Source: Lentzea aerocolonigenes (GTDB lineage: Bacteria > Actinomycetota > Actinomycetes > Mycobacteriales > Pseudonocardiaceae). From it: a stretch of 6,304 bases of DNA. This document shows positions 1 to 6,272 of the stretch, one piece after another. Under the pieces are notes generated by a model that was not told the DNA's origin, made no database searches, and saw only the letters and a list, made by a program, of their open reading frames with translations. Both the position numbers and the translations under genes were made by a program. Position 1 is the stretch's first letter, and each line of letters starts with the position of its first letter. Where the stretch lies: assembly GCF_000955955.1 (NCBI RefSeq), contig NZ_JYJG01000582.1:1-6304 (forward strand), in the 5' to 3' direction.

Positions 1-3
1 CGG

Positions 4-39
4 CTGTCGTTGACAGAATTTCACCCGCCCGGTCAACGA
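4..39. repeat. Inverted repeats around a TTGACA box, possible operator
   Basis: Two overlapping symmetries are visible. TCGTTGAC at 7-14 is mirrored exactly by GTCAACGA at 32-39: 8-bp arms, 17-nt spacer, arm centres 25 bp apart. CTGTC-GTT-GACAG at 4-16 is a perfect short palindrome sharing the left arm. The TTGACA hexamer at 10-15 sits inside both. Paired half-sites over a -35-like box suit a dimeric repressor or activator site, but no regulator gene is in the window and no binding family can be named. It could also be a hairpin at the end of a preceding transcript, or chance. Confidence 0.4.
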
Positions 40-155
40 ACGCTGGCGCCCGGTAATCGGGCCATTGCGCCGCGCTACAACCTGTTTCCATTGGGTCACG
101 ATCGCCCTCTCAGGTAGTGACCGCCGCCTCAACGGGTTCTTACCGTGCTGCCCAC

Positions 156-187
156 GATGTGCCGGTTCGGGGCGCGTATGGCACATC
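156..187. repeat. 8-bp inverted repeat in the 5' leader
   Basis: GATGTGCC at 156-163 is mirrored exactly by GGCACATC at 180-187 across a 16-nt spacer. It ends 45 nt before the ribosome site of the binding-protein gene, so it probably lies in the untranslated leader if transcription starts upstream. It could form an RNA stem-loop or serve as a DNA operator. It matches no riboswitch class I know. Confidence 0.4.
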
Positions 188-232
188 ACGGTTATGGGCG
201 TGCACGCCGACTGGCCACGGCCGCCCAGTGCT

Positions 233-238
233 AGGAGG
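233..238 (+). promoter_or_regulatory. Ribosome binding site AGGAGG of the binding-protein gene
   Basis: A full consensus AGGAGG stands before two in-frame starts: GTG at 243 (4-nt spacer) and ATG at 249 (10-nt spacer). I chose ATG 249 because it starts directly at the basic MRRTK end of the signal peptide. GTG 243 would add only two residues and has the same 4-nt spacing as the last gene of the operon, so it remains a real alternative. Confidence 0.75.
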
Positions 239-248
239 GCACGTGTCG

Positions 249-2027
249 ATGAGGAGAACCAAAGCACTTCCGGCGATCGCGCTGTTCGCCAGCGCGTCTC
301 TCGTGCTGGGTGCGTGCGGTGGCGGTGGCGGTAGCAACAACTCCGACGGAGGCGACTCCAGCGTCGCGGACATGGCGTCGGCTCGTGGTGAGTCCGCGGA
401 CGGTTACACCGCTCCGGACACCAAGGAGAGCGACCAGGTCGTGGTGTCGACGGACAAACCGTTCACCGCGTACAACAACGCGACCGAGGACGCGAACCAG
501 TCCTACAACACGTTCGCGCTGGTTCTCGTGCAGCCGGGCACGCACATCATCAACGGCAACAACAAGGTGATCGTCAACAAGGACACGACCGAGTCGGTCG
601 AGGTCACCTCGAAGTCGCCGCAGGTCGTGACCTGGAAGCTCAAGAAGGGCGTCACCTGGTCCGACGGCGAGGCCTGGGACTGCGACGACCTCTACATGGC
701 GTGGTTCACCCAGAGCGGCCAGGCGAAGAAGGCCGACGGCGGCAAGTACTTCAAGCCGGCCGGTGGCACGGGCTACGACCTGATGACCGCCGAGTGCAAG
801 GACGACCAGACCCTGGTCGGCACCTTCAGCGAGCCGTACCCGGACTACGAGGACCTGTTCAACACGGACATCCTCCCGGCGCACATCCTGGAGAAGCAGA
901 CCGGCGTCGCGGACATCACCAAGATCAAGAAGGACAGCCCGGCCGCGGACATCCAGAAGGTCGCCGACTTCTGGAACGAGAAGTGGAACGGCTTCACCAA
1001 GGAACTCATGCCGGGTGCGGGCCCGTACATGCTGACCGGCTTCGAGCCGAACCAGTCGGTGACCCTGGAGCGCAACCCCAAGTGGGTCGGCAAGCCCGGT
1101 GGTCCGAAGAAGATCATCCTGAAGGCGATCCCGGACCCCGTCGCGCAGGCGCAGGCGCTGGAGAACGGTGAGGTCGCCGTCAACTCCATGGCCCAGCCCG
1201 ACGCGAACGCCGCGACGAAGCTCAAGGGCCTGAGCGCCCAGGGCATCACGTTCGGCTCCGGCCCCGGCCTCTCGTTCGAGCACCTCGACCTGCAGATGAA
1301 GAACCCGGTGCTGGCCAAGGAAGAGATCCGCAAGGCGTTCTTCATGTGCGTCAAGCGCCAGGACATCATCGACAAGCTCATCACCGAGGTCCAGGCCGAC
1401 GCCAAGCCGCTGGGCAACCTCCTCTTCTTCCCGAAGGACGAGGGCTACAAGGACAACTACGCCGACAAGGCCAAGGGTGACCCGGCCGCGGCGAAGAAGA
1501 TCCTGAGCGACGCGGGCTGGACGCAGGGTGCCGACGGCGTGTTCGCGAAGGACGGCGTGCGTGCCTCCTTCCGGATCAGCCACACCGACATCCCGCGCCG
1601 CAAGCAGACCGTCGAGCTGATCCAGGGCCAGTGCAAGGAAGCCGGCATCGAGGTCAAGGACGACACCGACTCCAACTTCCTCGACGAGCGCGTGAGCCAG
1701 GGCGACTACGACGTCGCGCTGTTCGCGTGGTCCGGCTCGCCGTTCAAGAGCCCGAAGAAGTCGATCTACGAGACCGGTGGTGGCCAGAACTGGTCCAACT
1801 GGAGCGTGCCGAAGGCCGACACGGCCCTCAAGAGCGCTGTCTCGCAGACGTCGATCGCCGACTCGCTGAAGTACTTCGCCGAGGCGGACGTGGCGTTCTC
1901 CGAGCAGTACCTCTCGCTGCCGCTGTTCCAGATGCCGAACATGTGGGCCTTCAAGGGACTCGACCGCGTGTACTTCCAGAGCTACTTCGGTGCGCTGTGG
2001 GACGCCAACGAGTGGCAGACCAAGTGA
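249..2027 (+). CDS. Family 5 extracellular solute-binding lipoprotein (OppA/DppA/BldKB type)
   Basis: This 592-residue protein should capture the substrate, probably a peptide or similar solute, outside the membrane and deliver it to the permeases encoded next. Residues 1-22 form a lipoprotein signal peptide: RRTK, a hydrophobic stretch, then lipobox LGAC with Cys23 as lipidation site. A Gly/Ser/Asp-rich linker follows to about 60. From about 65 the protein reads as an SBP_bac_5 domain: VTWKLKKGVTWSDG at 127-140, ILPAHIL at 208-214, GAGPYML at 256-262, NPKWVG at 276-281, ALENGEVAVN at 303-312, IRKAFFMCVKRQDII at 360-374. Length is near that of Streptomyces BldKB and somewhat above E. coli OppA. 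Four mature cysteines besides Cys23 (145, 183, 367, 462) could form two disulfides. It is the first gene of the operon and is separated from the permeases by a hairpin, which suits the higher dose usual for binding proteins. Family is secure; substrate is unknown. Confidence 0.93.
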   Translation: MRRTKALPAIALFASASLVLGACGGGGGSNNSDGGDSSVADMASARGESADGYTAPDTKESDQVVVSTDKPFTAYNNATEDANQSYNTFALVLVQPGTHIINGNNKVIVNKDTTESVEVTSKSPQVVTWKLKKGVTWSDGEAWDCDDLYMAWFTQSGQAKKADGGKYFKPAGGTGYDLMTAECKDDQTLVGTFSEPYPDYEDLFNTDILPAHILEKQTGVADITKIKKDSPAADIQKVADFWNEKWNGFTKELMPGAGPYMLTGFEPNQSVTLERNPKWVGKPGGPKKIILKAIPDPVAQAQALENGEVAVNSMAQPDANAATKLKGLSAQGITFGSGPGLSFEHLDLQMKNPVLAKEEIRKAFFMCVKRQDIIDKLITEVQADAKPLGNLLFFPKDEGYKDNYADKAKGDPAAAKKILSDAGWTQGADGVFAKDGVRASFRISHTDIPRRKQTVELIQGQCKEAGIEVKDDTDSNFLDERVSQGDYDVALFAWSGSPFKSPKKSIYETGGGQNWSNWSVPKADTALKSAVSQTSIADSLKYFAEADVAFSEQYLSLPLFQMPNMWAFKGLDRVYFQSYFGALWDANEWQTK

Positions 2028-2037
2028 CCGTGCTCGG

Positions 2038-2055
2038 CTGAAGTGCCTGAAGTGC
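2038..2055 (+). repeat. 9-bp tandem duplication after the first gene
   Basis: CTGAAGTGC occurs twice without a gap (2038-2046 and 2047-2055), just after the binding-protein stop. It is non-coding unless the stop is read through. It looks like a small slippage duplication with no obvious function. Confidence 0.45.
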
Positions 2056-2067
2056 GCAACGCCTGAC

Positions 2068-2111
2068 CGGGCGGGGCCGGACCACGAGTCCGGCCCCGCC
2101 CGAGCGGGTTT
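2068..2111 (+). terminator. Intercistronic GC hairpin, partial terminator or mRNA stabiliser
   Basis: A perfect 15-bp stem (2068-2082 with 2088-2102) closes a CACGA loop and is followed by AGCGGGTTT, which contains only three T. It begins 40 nt after the binding-protein stop and ends 14 nt before the permease ribosome site. The weak T tract argues against full termination. In binding-protein operons such as malE-malF, a hairpin in this position protects the upstream message or lets only part of the transcription through, leaving the binding protein in excess over the membrane parts. That role is inferred here; the structure itself is plain in the sequence. Confidence 0.7.
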
Positions 2112-2116
2112 CCCCT

Positions 2117-2121
2117 AGGAG
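2117..2121 (+). promoter_or_regulatory. Ribosome binding site AGGAG of the OppB-type gene
   Basis: AGGAG lies 6 nt before GTG 2128 and fixes that start. It sits in the palindrome CCTAGG (2114-2119), which recurs at the next gene's ribosome site. The upstream hairpin ends at 2102, so it need not block ribosome access. Confidence 0.75.
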
Positions 2122-2127
2122 CTCGTC

Positions 2128-3126
2128 GTGATCCGCTACATCATCCGGCGCCTGCTGATCTCCATACCCATCCTGCTGATCGGCAGCTTCGCCTGTTACG
2201 TCCTCGTCGCCACCGCCGGAAACCCCTTGGCGGAGATGCGATTCCGGCCCAACGTCACCGAAGCCGACATCAAGGCCGCCGAGATCTCGCTCGGCCTCGA
2301 CAAGCCCGTCGTCGTCCGCTACTGGAACTGGCTCACCGACTTCATGTCCGGTGACTGGGGCCAGAGCATCGCCCTCGGACAGGCCAAGACCGCTGTCTTC
2401 CCGGCCGTCACCGACGCGCTGTGGACCACCGGACGACTGGTCATCGGTGCCGAACTTCTCGCTCTCACACTGGGTGTCTCGGTCGGCGTGCTCGCCGCCG
2501 TGCGCCAGTACTCGATCTTCGACTACCTCGCCACCAGCACCGCGTTCCTGATGTTCTCGATGCCGATCTTCTGCGTCGCGGTCATCGTCAAGAACTACGG
2601 CATCCAGTTCAACAACGTCCTGGAGTCGATGGGGCTGGAGCGCTGGCTCACCACCGCGGGCCCGCGGCCGGGTGGTTTCAGCGGCAGCTTCGGCGACGTG
2701 ATCTTCAAGTACACCGGCACGTTCCTGCTGCCGACGATCGCGCTGATGCTGATCAGCTTCGCCGCGTACAGCCGGTTCGAACGCGCCTCGATGCTGGAGA
2801 TCCTGCACTCGGACTTCGTGCGCACCGCACGGGCGAAGGGCATCTCGCAGAGCAGGGTGATCTTCCGGCACGCCTTCCGCAACGCGCTCATCCCCGTCGC
2901 CACGCTGTTCTCGCTGAACTTCGGTGCTGTGCTGTCCGGCGCGATCATCACCGAGACGGTGTTCGGCTGGGCCGGCATGGGCACGCTGCTGGTGAGCTCG
3001 GTGCGGCAGTTCGACCCGCCCATGCTGATGGGCTGGCTCGCCGTCACCGCGACCCTGATCGTGCTGTTCAACCTGGTGGCCGACATCGTGTACGGCATCC
3101 TCGACCCTAGGATTCGCCTTGGCTAA
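2128..3126 (+). CDS. OppB/DppB-type ABC transporter permease
   Basis: This 332-residue inner-membrane protein forms one half of the substrate channel of a peptide-class importer, pairing with the OppC-type protein encoded next. It begins with the family's MIRYIIRRLLISIP pattern. Predicted membrane segments lie at about 9-29, 103-124, 134-154, 198-214, 255-277 and 300-322. A long external loop after the first segment carries LGLDKPVVVRYWNWL (55-69) and GDWGQS (75-80), as usual for OppB/DppB. The EAA loop that contacts an ATPase is at about 227-253, centred on RTARAKG (232-238). The end LDPRIR (325-330) is typical too. Length is normal for the family. The GTG start is set by AGGAG at 2117-2121. 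Its last 8 nt overlap the next gene, implying coupled translation. OppB, DppB and related subtypes cannot be told apart from sequence alone. Confidence 0.93.
   Translation: MIRYIIRRLLISIPILLIGSFACYVLVATAGNPLAEMRFRPNVTEADIKAAEISLGLDKPVVVRYWNWLTDFMSGDWGQSIALGQAKTAVFPAVTDALWTTGRLVIGAELLALTLGVSVGVLAAVRQYSIFDYLATSTAFLMFSMPIFCVAVIVKNYGIQFNNVLESMGLERWLTTAGPRPGGFSGSFGDVIFKYTGTFLLPTIALMLISFAAYSRFERASMLEILHSDFVRTARAKGISQSRVIFRHAFRNALIPVATLFSLNFGAVLSGAIITETVFGWAGMGTLLVSSVRQFDPPMLMGWLAVTATLIVLFNLVADIVYGILDPRIRLG
3109..3112 (+). promoter_or_regulatory. Short ribosome site supporting a TTG start
   Basis: AGGA lies 6 nt before TTG 3119, in the same CCTAGGA context (3106-3112) and at the same spacing as the preceding gene. 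This is the main reason to accept the rare TTG start. The next in-frame candidate, GTG 3152, has only GAGGG at 3143-3147 with a 4-nt gap. Confidence 0.6.
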
Positions 3127-4051
3127 CATCAACCTGGCGTCCGAGGGCGGCGTGGTCAACAGCGCTCCGCAGTCCGACTCGCACGAGTTCGACGCCACCA
3201 AGACCCGCACGCAGGGCCAGCTCGTGCTGGGGCGCTTCCTGCGCCACCGGCTCGCGATGGTGAGCCTCGGCGTGTTCATCGTGCTGGTGTTGTTCGCGTT
3301 CCTCGGCCCGTTCATCTGGACCTACGACTTCGAGGACGTGTCCAGCAAGTCCTACCAGCCGATGAGCGGCGCCCACCCGCTCGGCACCACCCAGGTCGGC
3401 AAGGACATGCTGGCGTTGCTCATGCGCGGCACGGCCTACTCGTTGCAGATCGCGTTGATCGTGGCCGCGCTGGCGACCGCCATCGGCGTGATCTTCGGTG
3501 CTCTGGCCGGATATCTGCGCGGTTTCGTCGACACGGCGCTGATGCGGCTCGTCGACCTGTTGCTGATCATCCCGCAGATCGCGGTCGCCGCGATCGTGGT
3601 CAAGGGCTTCTCCGGCAGCTGGTACGTCGTCGCGCTGGTGCTCGCGTCGTTCGCCTGGATGCAGATCGCCCGCATCACCCGCGGTGAGACGCTTTCCTTG
3701 GCACAGCGGGAGTTCATCGAGGCGGCCAGGGCCTGCGGCGCCTCGACGCCGCGGATCATCTTCAAGCACCTGGTGCCGAACATGATCGGCAGCATCACCG
3801 TCAACGCCACGCTGGCGATCGCGAGCGCCGTGCTCACCGAGGCCGCGCTTTCGTTCCTGGGACTGGGAGTTCAGCCCCCGGACACCTCGCTCGGCGTGAT
3901 CGTGCTGGAGAACTACGGGCAGTTCCTGAACCGGCCGTGGCTGTTCTGGGGTCCGTTCATCGTGCTCGTGTCGCTTTCCCTCGCCGTCAACTTCATCGGT
4001 GACGGCCTGCGCGACGCGTTCGACCCGAGGCAGACGAAGGTGCGTGCCTGA
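3119..4051 (+). CDS. OppC/DppC-type ABC transporter permease
   Basis: This 310-residue membrane protein is the second channel subunit. A cytoplasmic N-terminal tail of about 44 residues precedes the first membrane segment (about 45-65), as in OppC/DppC proteins. The family motif HPLGTTQVGKDML at 86-98 follows. Further membrane segments are likely at about 108-131, 143-162, 167-184, 223-243 and 277-296. The EAA loop is at about 198-221 (EFIEAARACGAS). It is followed by LSFLGLGVQPPDTSLG at 244-259 and by NFIGDGLRDAFDPR at 291-304, all hallmarks of the OppC group. The chosen start is TTG, overlapping the previous gene by 8 nt. If GTG 3152 were used the protein would lose 11 residues and no domain. 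Its stop overlaps the ATG of the next gene by one base (TGATG). Confidence 0.92.
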   Translation: MANINLASEGGVVNSAPQSDSHEFDATKTRTQGQLVLGRFLRHRLAMVSLGVFIVLVLFAFLGPFIWTYDFEDVSSKSYQPMSGAHPLGTTQVGKDMLALLMRGTAYSLQIALIVAALATAIGVIFGALAGYLRGFVDTALMRLVDLLLIIPQIAVAAIVVKGFSGSWYVVALVLASFAWMQIARITRGETLSLAQREFIEAARACGASTPRIIFKHLVPNMIGSITVNATLAIASAVLTEAALSFLGLGVQPPDTSLGVIVLENYGQFLNRPWLFWGPFIVLVSLSLAVNFIGDGLRDAFDPRQTKVRA

Positions 4052-5226
4052 TGACGAGTGTTTCCGAACTGTCGGAGGACTTCCTGCCCTCCGGCGACGG
4101 CTCTGCCACCACCGCACCGCTGCTCTCGGTCAAGAACCTGAGCGTCACGTTCCCGACCGACGACGGCGACGTCCGCGCCGTGCGCGACGTCTCGTTCGAC
4201 CTCAACTCCGGCGACGTGCTGGGGATCGTCGGCGAGTCGGGCTCCGGCAAGTCCGTGTCCTCCATGGCGATCATGGGCCTGCTGCCCAAGAACGCGATCA
4301 TCGAAGGCTCGATCCGCTACCGCGGTGAGGAGCTGAACGGCCGCACCTACAAGCAGATGCAGCCGTTCCGCAGCAAGCACATCTCGATGATCTTCCAGGA
4401 CCCGATGACGTCGCTGAACCCCGTCTACACCGTGGGGTGGCAGCTCGCCGAGACCTACCGCGCGCACCACGACGTCTCGAAGAAGGCGGCGTGGGCCAAG
4501 GCGATCGACGCGCTGGAGCTCGTCGGCATCCCGCAGCCGGACAAGCGCGCTTCCCAGTACCCGCACGAGTTCTCCGGCGGCATGCGGCAGCGCGTGGTCA
4601 TCGCGATGGCGATCATCAACGACCCCAGCGTGATCATCGCCGACGAGCCGACCACCGCGCTCGACGTGACGGTGCAGGCGCAGATCCTCGACACGATGCT
4701 GAGGCTCCAGAAGGAGACCGACGCGGCGATCGTGATGATCACGCACGACCTCGGCGTGGTCGCGGGCATGGTCAACCGCGTGCAGGTGATGTACGGCGGC
4801 ACCGTGGTCGAGTCCGGCCCGGTCGACGACGTCTTCGAACGGCCGCGGATGCCTTACACGGTGGGACTTCTGGGTTCCGTGCCGAACCCGGCCACGCTGG
4901 GCAAGCGGCTCACCCCGATCAAGGGCGCACCGCCGTCCCTGGTGAACCTGCCGACCGGCTGCTCGTTCTCGCCGCGCTGCCCGCTCGTCGCGGACGTGTG
5001 TCACGAGTGGGAGCCGCTGCTCGAGGAGGCCGGCGCCGCGAACCACACGACGCGGTGCCACCGCTGGGAGCACCTGGTGACGATCGAGCAGCCGCAGCGG
5101 CTGTTCCTGCACGAGGAGATCGGCACGATCGAGAACCCGGCGGTGTTCGCCGCGGCCAACCCCGACGAGTCGCTCGAAGTGACTGCCGTACACGGAACTC
5201 TGGTTTCCGATGAGGAGGCGAAGTGA
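4051..5226 (+). CDS. OppD/DppD-type ABC transporter ATP-binding protein
   Basis: This 391-residue cytoplasmic ATPase powers import as half of a heterodimer with the next gene's product. All motifs are intact: Walker A GESGSGKS at 61-68, Q-loop Gln116 in [10 protein letters not shown], signature FSGGM at 174-178, Walker B VIIADE at 194-199 with catalytic Glu199, D-loop ALD at 203-205, and switch His232. The C-terminal oligopeptide-transporter domain carries Cys304, 310, 317 and 336 in a C-x5-C-x6-C-x18-C pattern. The same type of motif binds a 4Fe-4S cluster in characterised DppD/OppD proteins. About 24 residues precede the ATPase core, and roughly 50 acidic residues follow the last cysteine, so it is longer than E. 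coli OppD (337). The start is ATG 4051, within TGATG; a weak GAAGG ribosome site lies 10 nt upstream. The tail has no motif I recognise. Confidence 0.94.
   Translation: MTSVSELSEDFLPSGDGSATTAPLLSVKNLSVTFPTDDGDVRAVRDVSFDLNSGDVLGIVGESGSGKSVSSMAIMGLLPKNAIIEGSIRYRGEELNGRTYKQMQPFRSKHISMIFQDPMTSLNPVYTVGWQLAETYRAHHDVSKKAAWAKAIDALELVGIPQPDKRASQYPHEFSGGMRQRVVIAMAIINDPSVIIADEPTTALDVTVQAQILDTMLRLQKETDAAIVMITHDLGVVAGMVNRVQVMYGGTVVESGPVDDVFERPRMPYTVGLLGSVPNPATLGKRLTPIKGAPPSLVNLPTGCSFSPRCPLVADVCHEWEPLLEEAGAANHTTRCHRWEHLVTIEQPQRLFLHEEIGTIENPAVFAAANPDESLEVTAVHGTLVSDEEAK
5213..5218 (+). promoter_or_regulatory. Ribosome binding site AGGAGG of the OppF-type gene
   Basis: A consensus AGGAGG inside the end of the previous coding region stands only 4 nt before GTG 5223. 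The spacing is short, but the start is the natural one: it makes the GTGA overlap and places LLEVTDL at the family's usual N-terminus. Confidence 0.7.
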
Positions 5227-6215
5227 CCGCGCCACTGCTGGAGGTCACCGACCTCGTCAAGGAGTTCCCCGTGCGGGGCAAGGGAATCATCCCGCGCGCC
5301 ATCGGCACGGTGCAGGCCGTGTCCGGTGTCTCGTTCACCCTGCACCCCGGTGAGACGCTCGGCCTGGTCGGCGAGTCCGGCTGTGGCAAGTCCACGACCG
5401 GGCGCGCGATCCTCCAGCTGCACAAGCCCACGTCGGGCTCGGTGAAGTTCGAGGGCCGCGAGCTCACGGCCATGACGAACAAGCAGCTGCGGCCGTTGCG
5501 CAAGGACATCCAGATCGTCTTCCAGGACCCGTACGCGTCGCTGAACCCCAAGTGGCAGGTCAACGACATCATCGCGGAACCGTTGCGGATCCACGGTGTC
5601 GAAGGTGGCGTGCAGCGGCGGGTCAACGAGTTGATGGAGCTCGTGGGCCTCAACCCCGAGCACCGCAACCGTTACCCGCACGAGTTCTCCGGCGGTCAGC
5701 GGCAGCGCATCGGCATTGCCCGCGCGCTCGCGTTGAACCCGCGCTTCATGGTGCTGGACGAGCCGGTGTCCGCTTTGGACGTCTCGGTGCAGGCCGGTGT
5801 CGTGAACCTGTTGGAGGAACTGCAGGAACGGCTCGGGCTCGCCTACCTGTTCGTCGCGCACGACCTCTCCGTGGTGCGGCACATCTCGGACCGGGTCGCG
5901 GTGATGTACCTCGGCAAGATCATCGAGATGGGCGAACGGGAGACCATCTACGGCAGGCCGATGCACCCGTACACGCAGGCGCTGCTGTCCGCGGTGCCCA
6001 TGCCGGACCCCAAGCAGGAGCGCAAGCGGCAGCGGATCGTGCTGACGGGTGACGTGCCGTCGCCGGTCAATCCGCCGTCGGGATGCCGGTTCCGGACGCG
6101 GTGCTGGAAGGCGCAGGACATCTGCGCCACCGAGGAACCGAAGCTGGAATTGCGCGGTGGGCCGGACGGAACGCTGTCCGCGTGCCACTTCGCGGAGGAA
6201 CGCTCGGTCGTGTGA
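5223..6215 (+). CDS. OppF/DppF-type ABC transporter ATP-binding protein
   Basis: This 330-residue ATPase is the partner of the OppD-type protein. Motifs: Walker [10 protein letters not shown] at 50-58, Q-loop Gln101 in [10 protein letters not shown], signature FSGGQ at 155-159, Walker B FMVLDE at 175-180 with Glu180, D-loop ALD at 184-186, and switch His213. The sequence [17 protein letters not shown] and the pairing [12 protein letters not shown] are typical of OppF/DppF rather than OppD. The C-terminal oligopeptide-transporter domain has Cys288, 294, 301 and 321 (C-x5-C-x6-C-x19-C), so a metal-cluster site may exist in both ATPases. Length is normal for the family. The GTG start overlaps the previous stop by 4 nt (GTGA), indicating coupled translation. 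It is the last gene of the operon, and a strong hairpin starts 6 nt after its stop. Confidence 0.94.
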   Translation: MTAPLLEVTDLVKEFPVRGKGIIPRAIGTVQAVSGVSFTLHPGETLGLVGESGCGKSTTGRAILQLHKPTSGSVKFEGRELTAMTNKQLRPLRKDIQIVFQDPYASLNPKWQVNDIIAEPLRIHGVEGGVQRRVNELMELVGLNPEHRNRYPHEFSGGQRQRIGIARALALNPRFMVLDEPVSALDVSVQAGVVNLLEELQERLGLAYLFVAHDLSVVRHISDRVAVMYLGKIIEMGERETIYGRPMHPYTQALLSAVPMPDPKQERKRQRIVLTGDVPSPVNPPSGCRFRTRCWKAQDICATEEPKLELRGGPDGTLSACHFAEERSVV

Positions 6216-6221
6216 CGCTCA

Positions 6222-6272
6222 CGATGAAGGGCTCCTTCATCCACCTCACGTGGATGAAGGAGCCCTTCATCG
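6222..6272 (+). terminator. Perfect 23-bp stem-loop ending the operon, nested palindrome
   Basis: Positions 6222-6244 pair without mismatch with 6250-6272 around a CTCAC loop. Each arm contains its own imperfect palindrome, GATGAAGG-GCT-CCTTCATC (6223-6241) and GATGAAGG-AGC-CCTTCATC (6253-6271), so two small hairpins can form instead of one long one. It starts 6 nt after the last stop, the usual place for a terminator. No T tract follows on either strand; many actinobacterial terminators lack one. It may act in both directions if a convergent gene lies beyond the window. A dispersed repeat is the main alternative view. Confidence 0.65.

Larger units (their letters stand above)
1..248 (+). promoter_or_regulatory. 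Leader/promoter region of the transporter operon
   Basis: This stretch lies upstream of the binding-protein gene and holds no reading frame I can support as a gene. It probably contains the operon promoter. A perfect TTGACA -35 box lies at 10-15, but nothing 16-19 nt downstream resembles TANNNT, so it is an orphan match. A weaker pair, TTGGGT at 91-96 and TAGTGA at 115-120 with an 18-nt spacer, is possible but poor. Three inverted repeats lie here: 7-14/32-39, 94-99/117-122 and 156-163/180-187. A small hairpin (GCCCG/CGGGC) lies at 48-62 and might belong to the end of an upstream transcript. The ribosome site is at 233-238. The transcription start cannot be placed by eye. Confidence 0.5.

Noticed and set aside
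1..117. Tail of an upstream gene (frame open 1-117, or 3-56 ending in TAA)
   Set aside because: Both frames lack any recognisable motif and are short enough to be open by chance at this GC content.
117..248. Upstream extension of the binding-protein gene to GTG 117
   Set aside because: It would put 44 residues of non-signal sequence before MRRTK and the lipobox, and there is no ribosome site at 117, while AGGAGG stands just before 243/249.
231..1583. 450-codon open frame on the minus strand
   Set aside because: Its translation is a Val/Leu/Arg/Asp-rich low-information sequence, as expected opposite a high-GC coding frame, and it lies antisense to a clear SBP_bac_5 gene.
4437..5213. 258-codon plus-strand frame inside the OppD-type gene, and similar ones at 701-1171, 2421-3110 and 5552-6052
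   Set aside because: They are Arg/Ala/Gly-rich frame-shifted readings of the real genes with no recognisable motif or ribosome site.
1951..6188. Long minus-strand open frames at 1951-3315, 3107-4117, 3913-5235 and 5001-6188
   Set aside because: All lie antisense to intact transporter genes, show biased Arg/His/Gln/Asp-rich composition without domains, and are mirror effects of GC-rich third positions.
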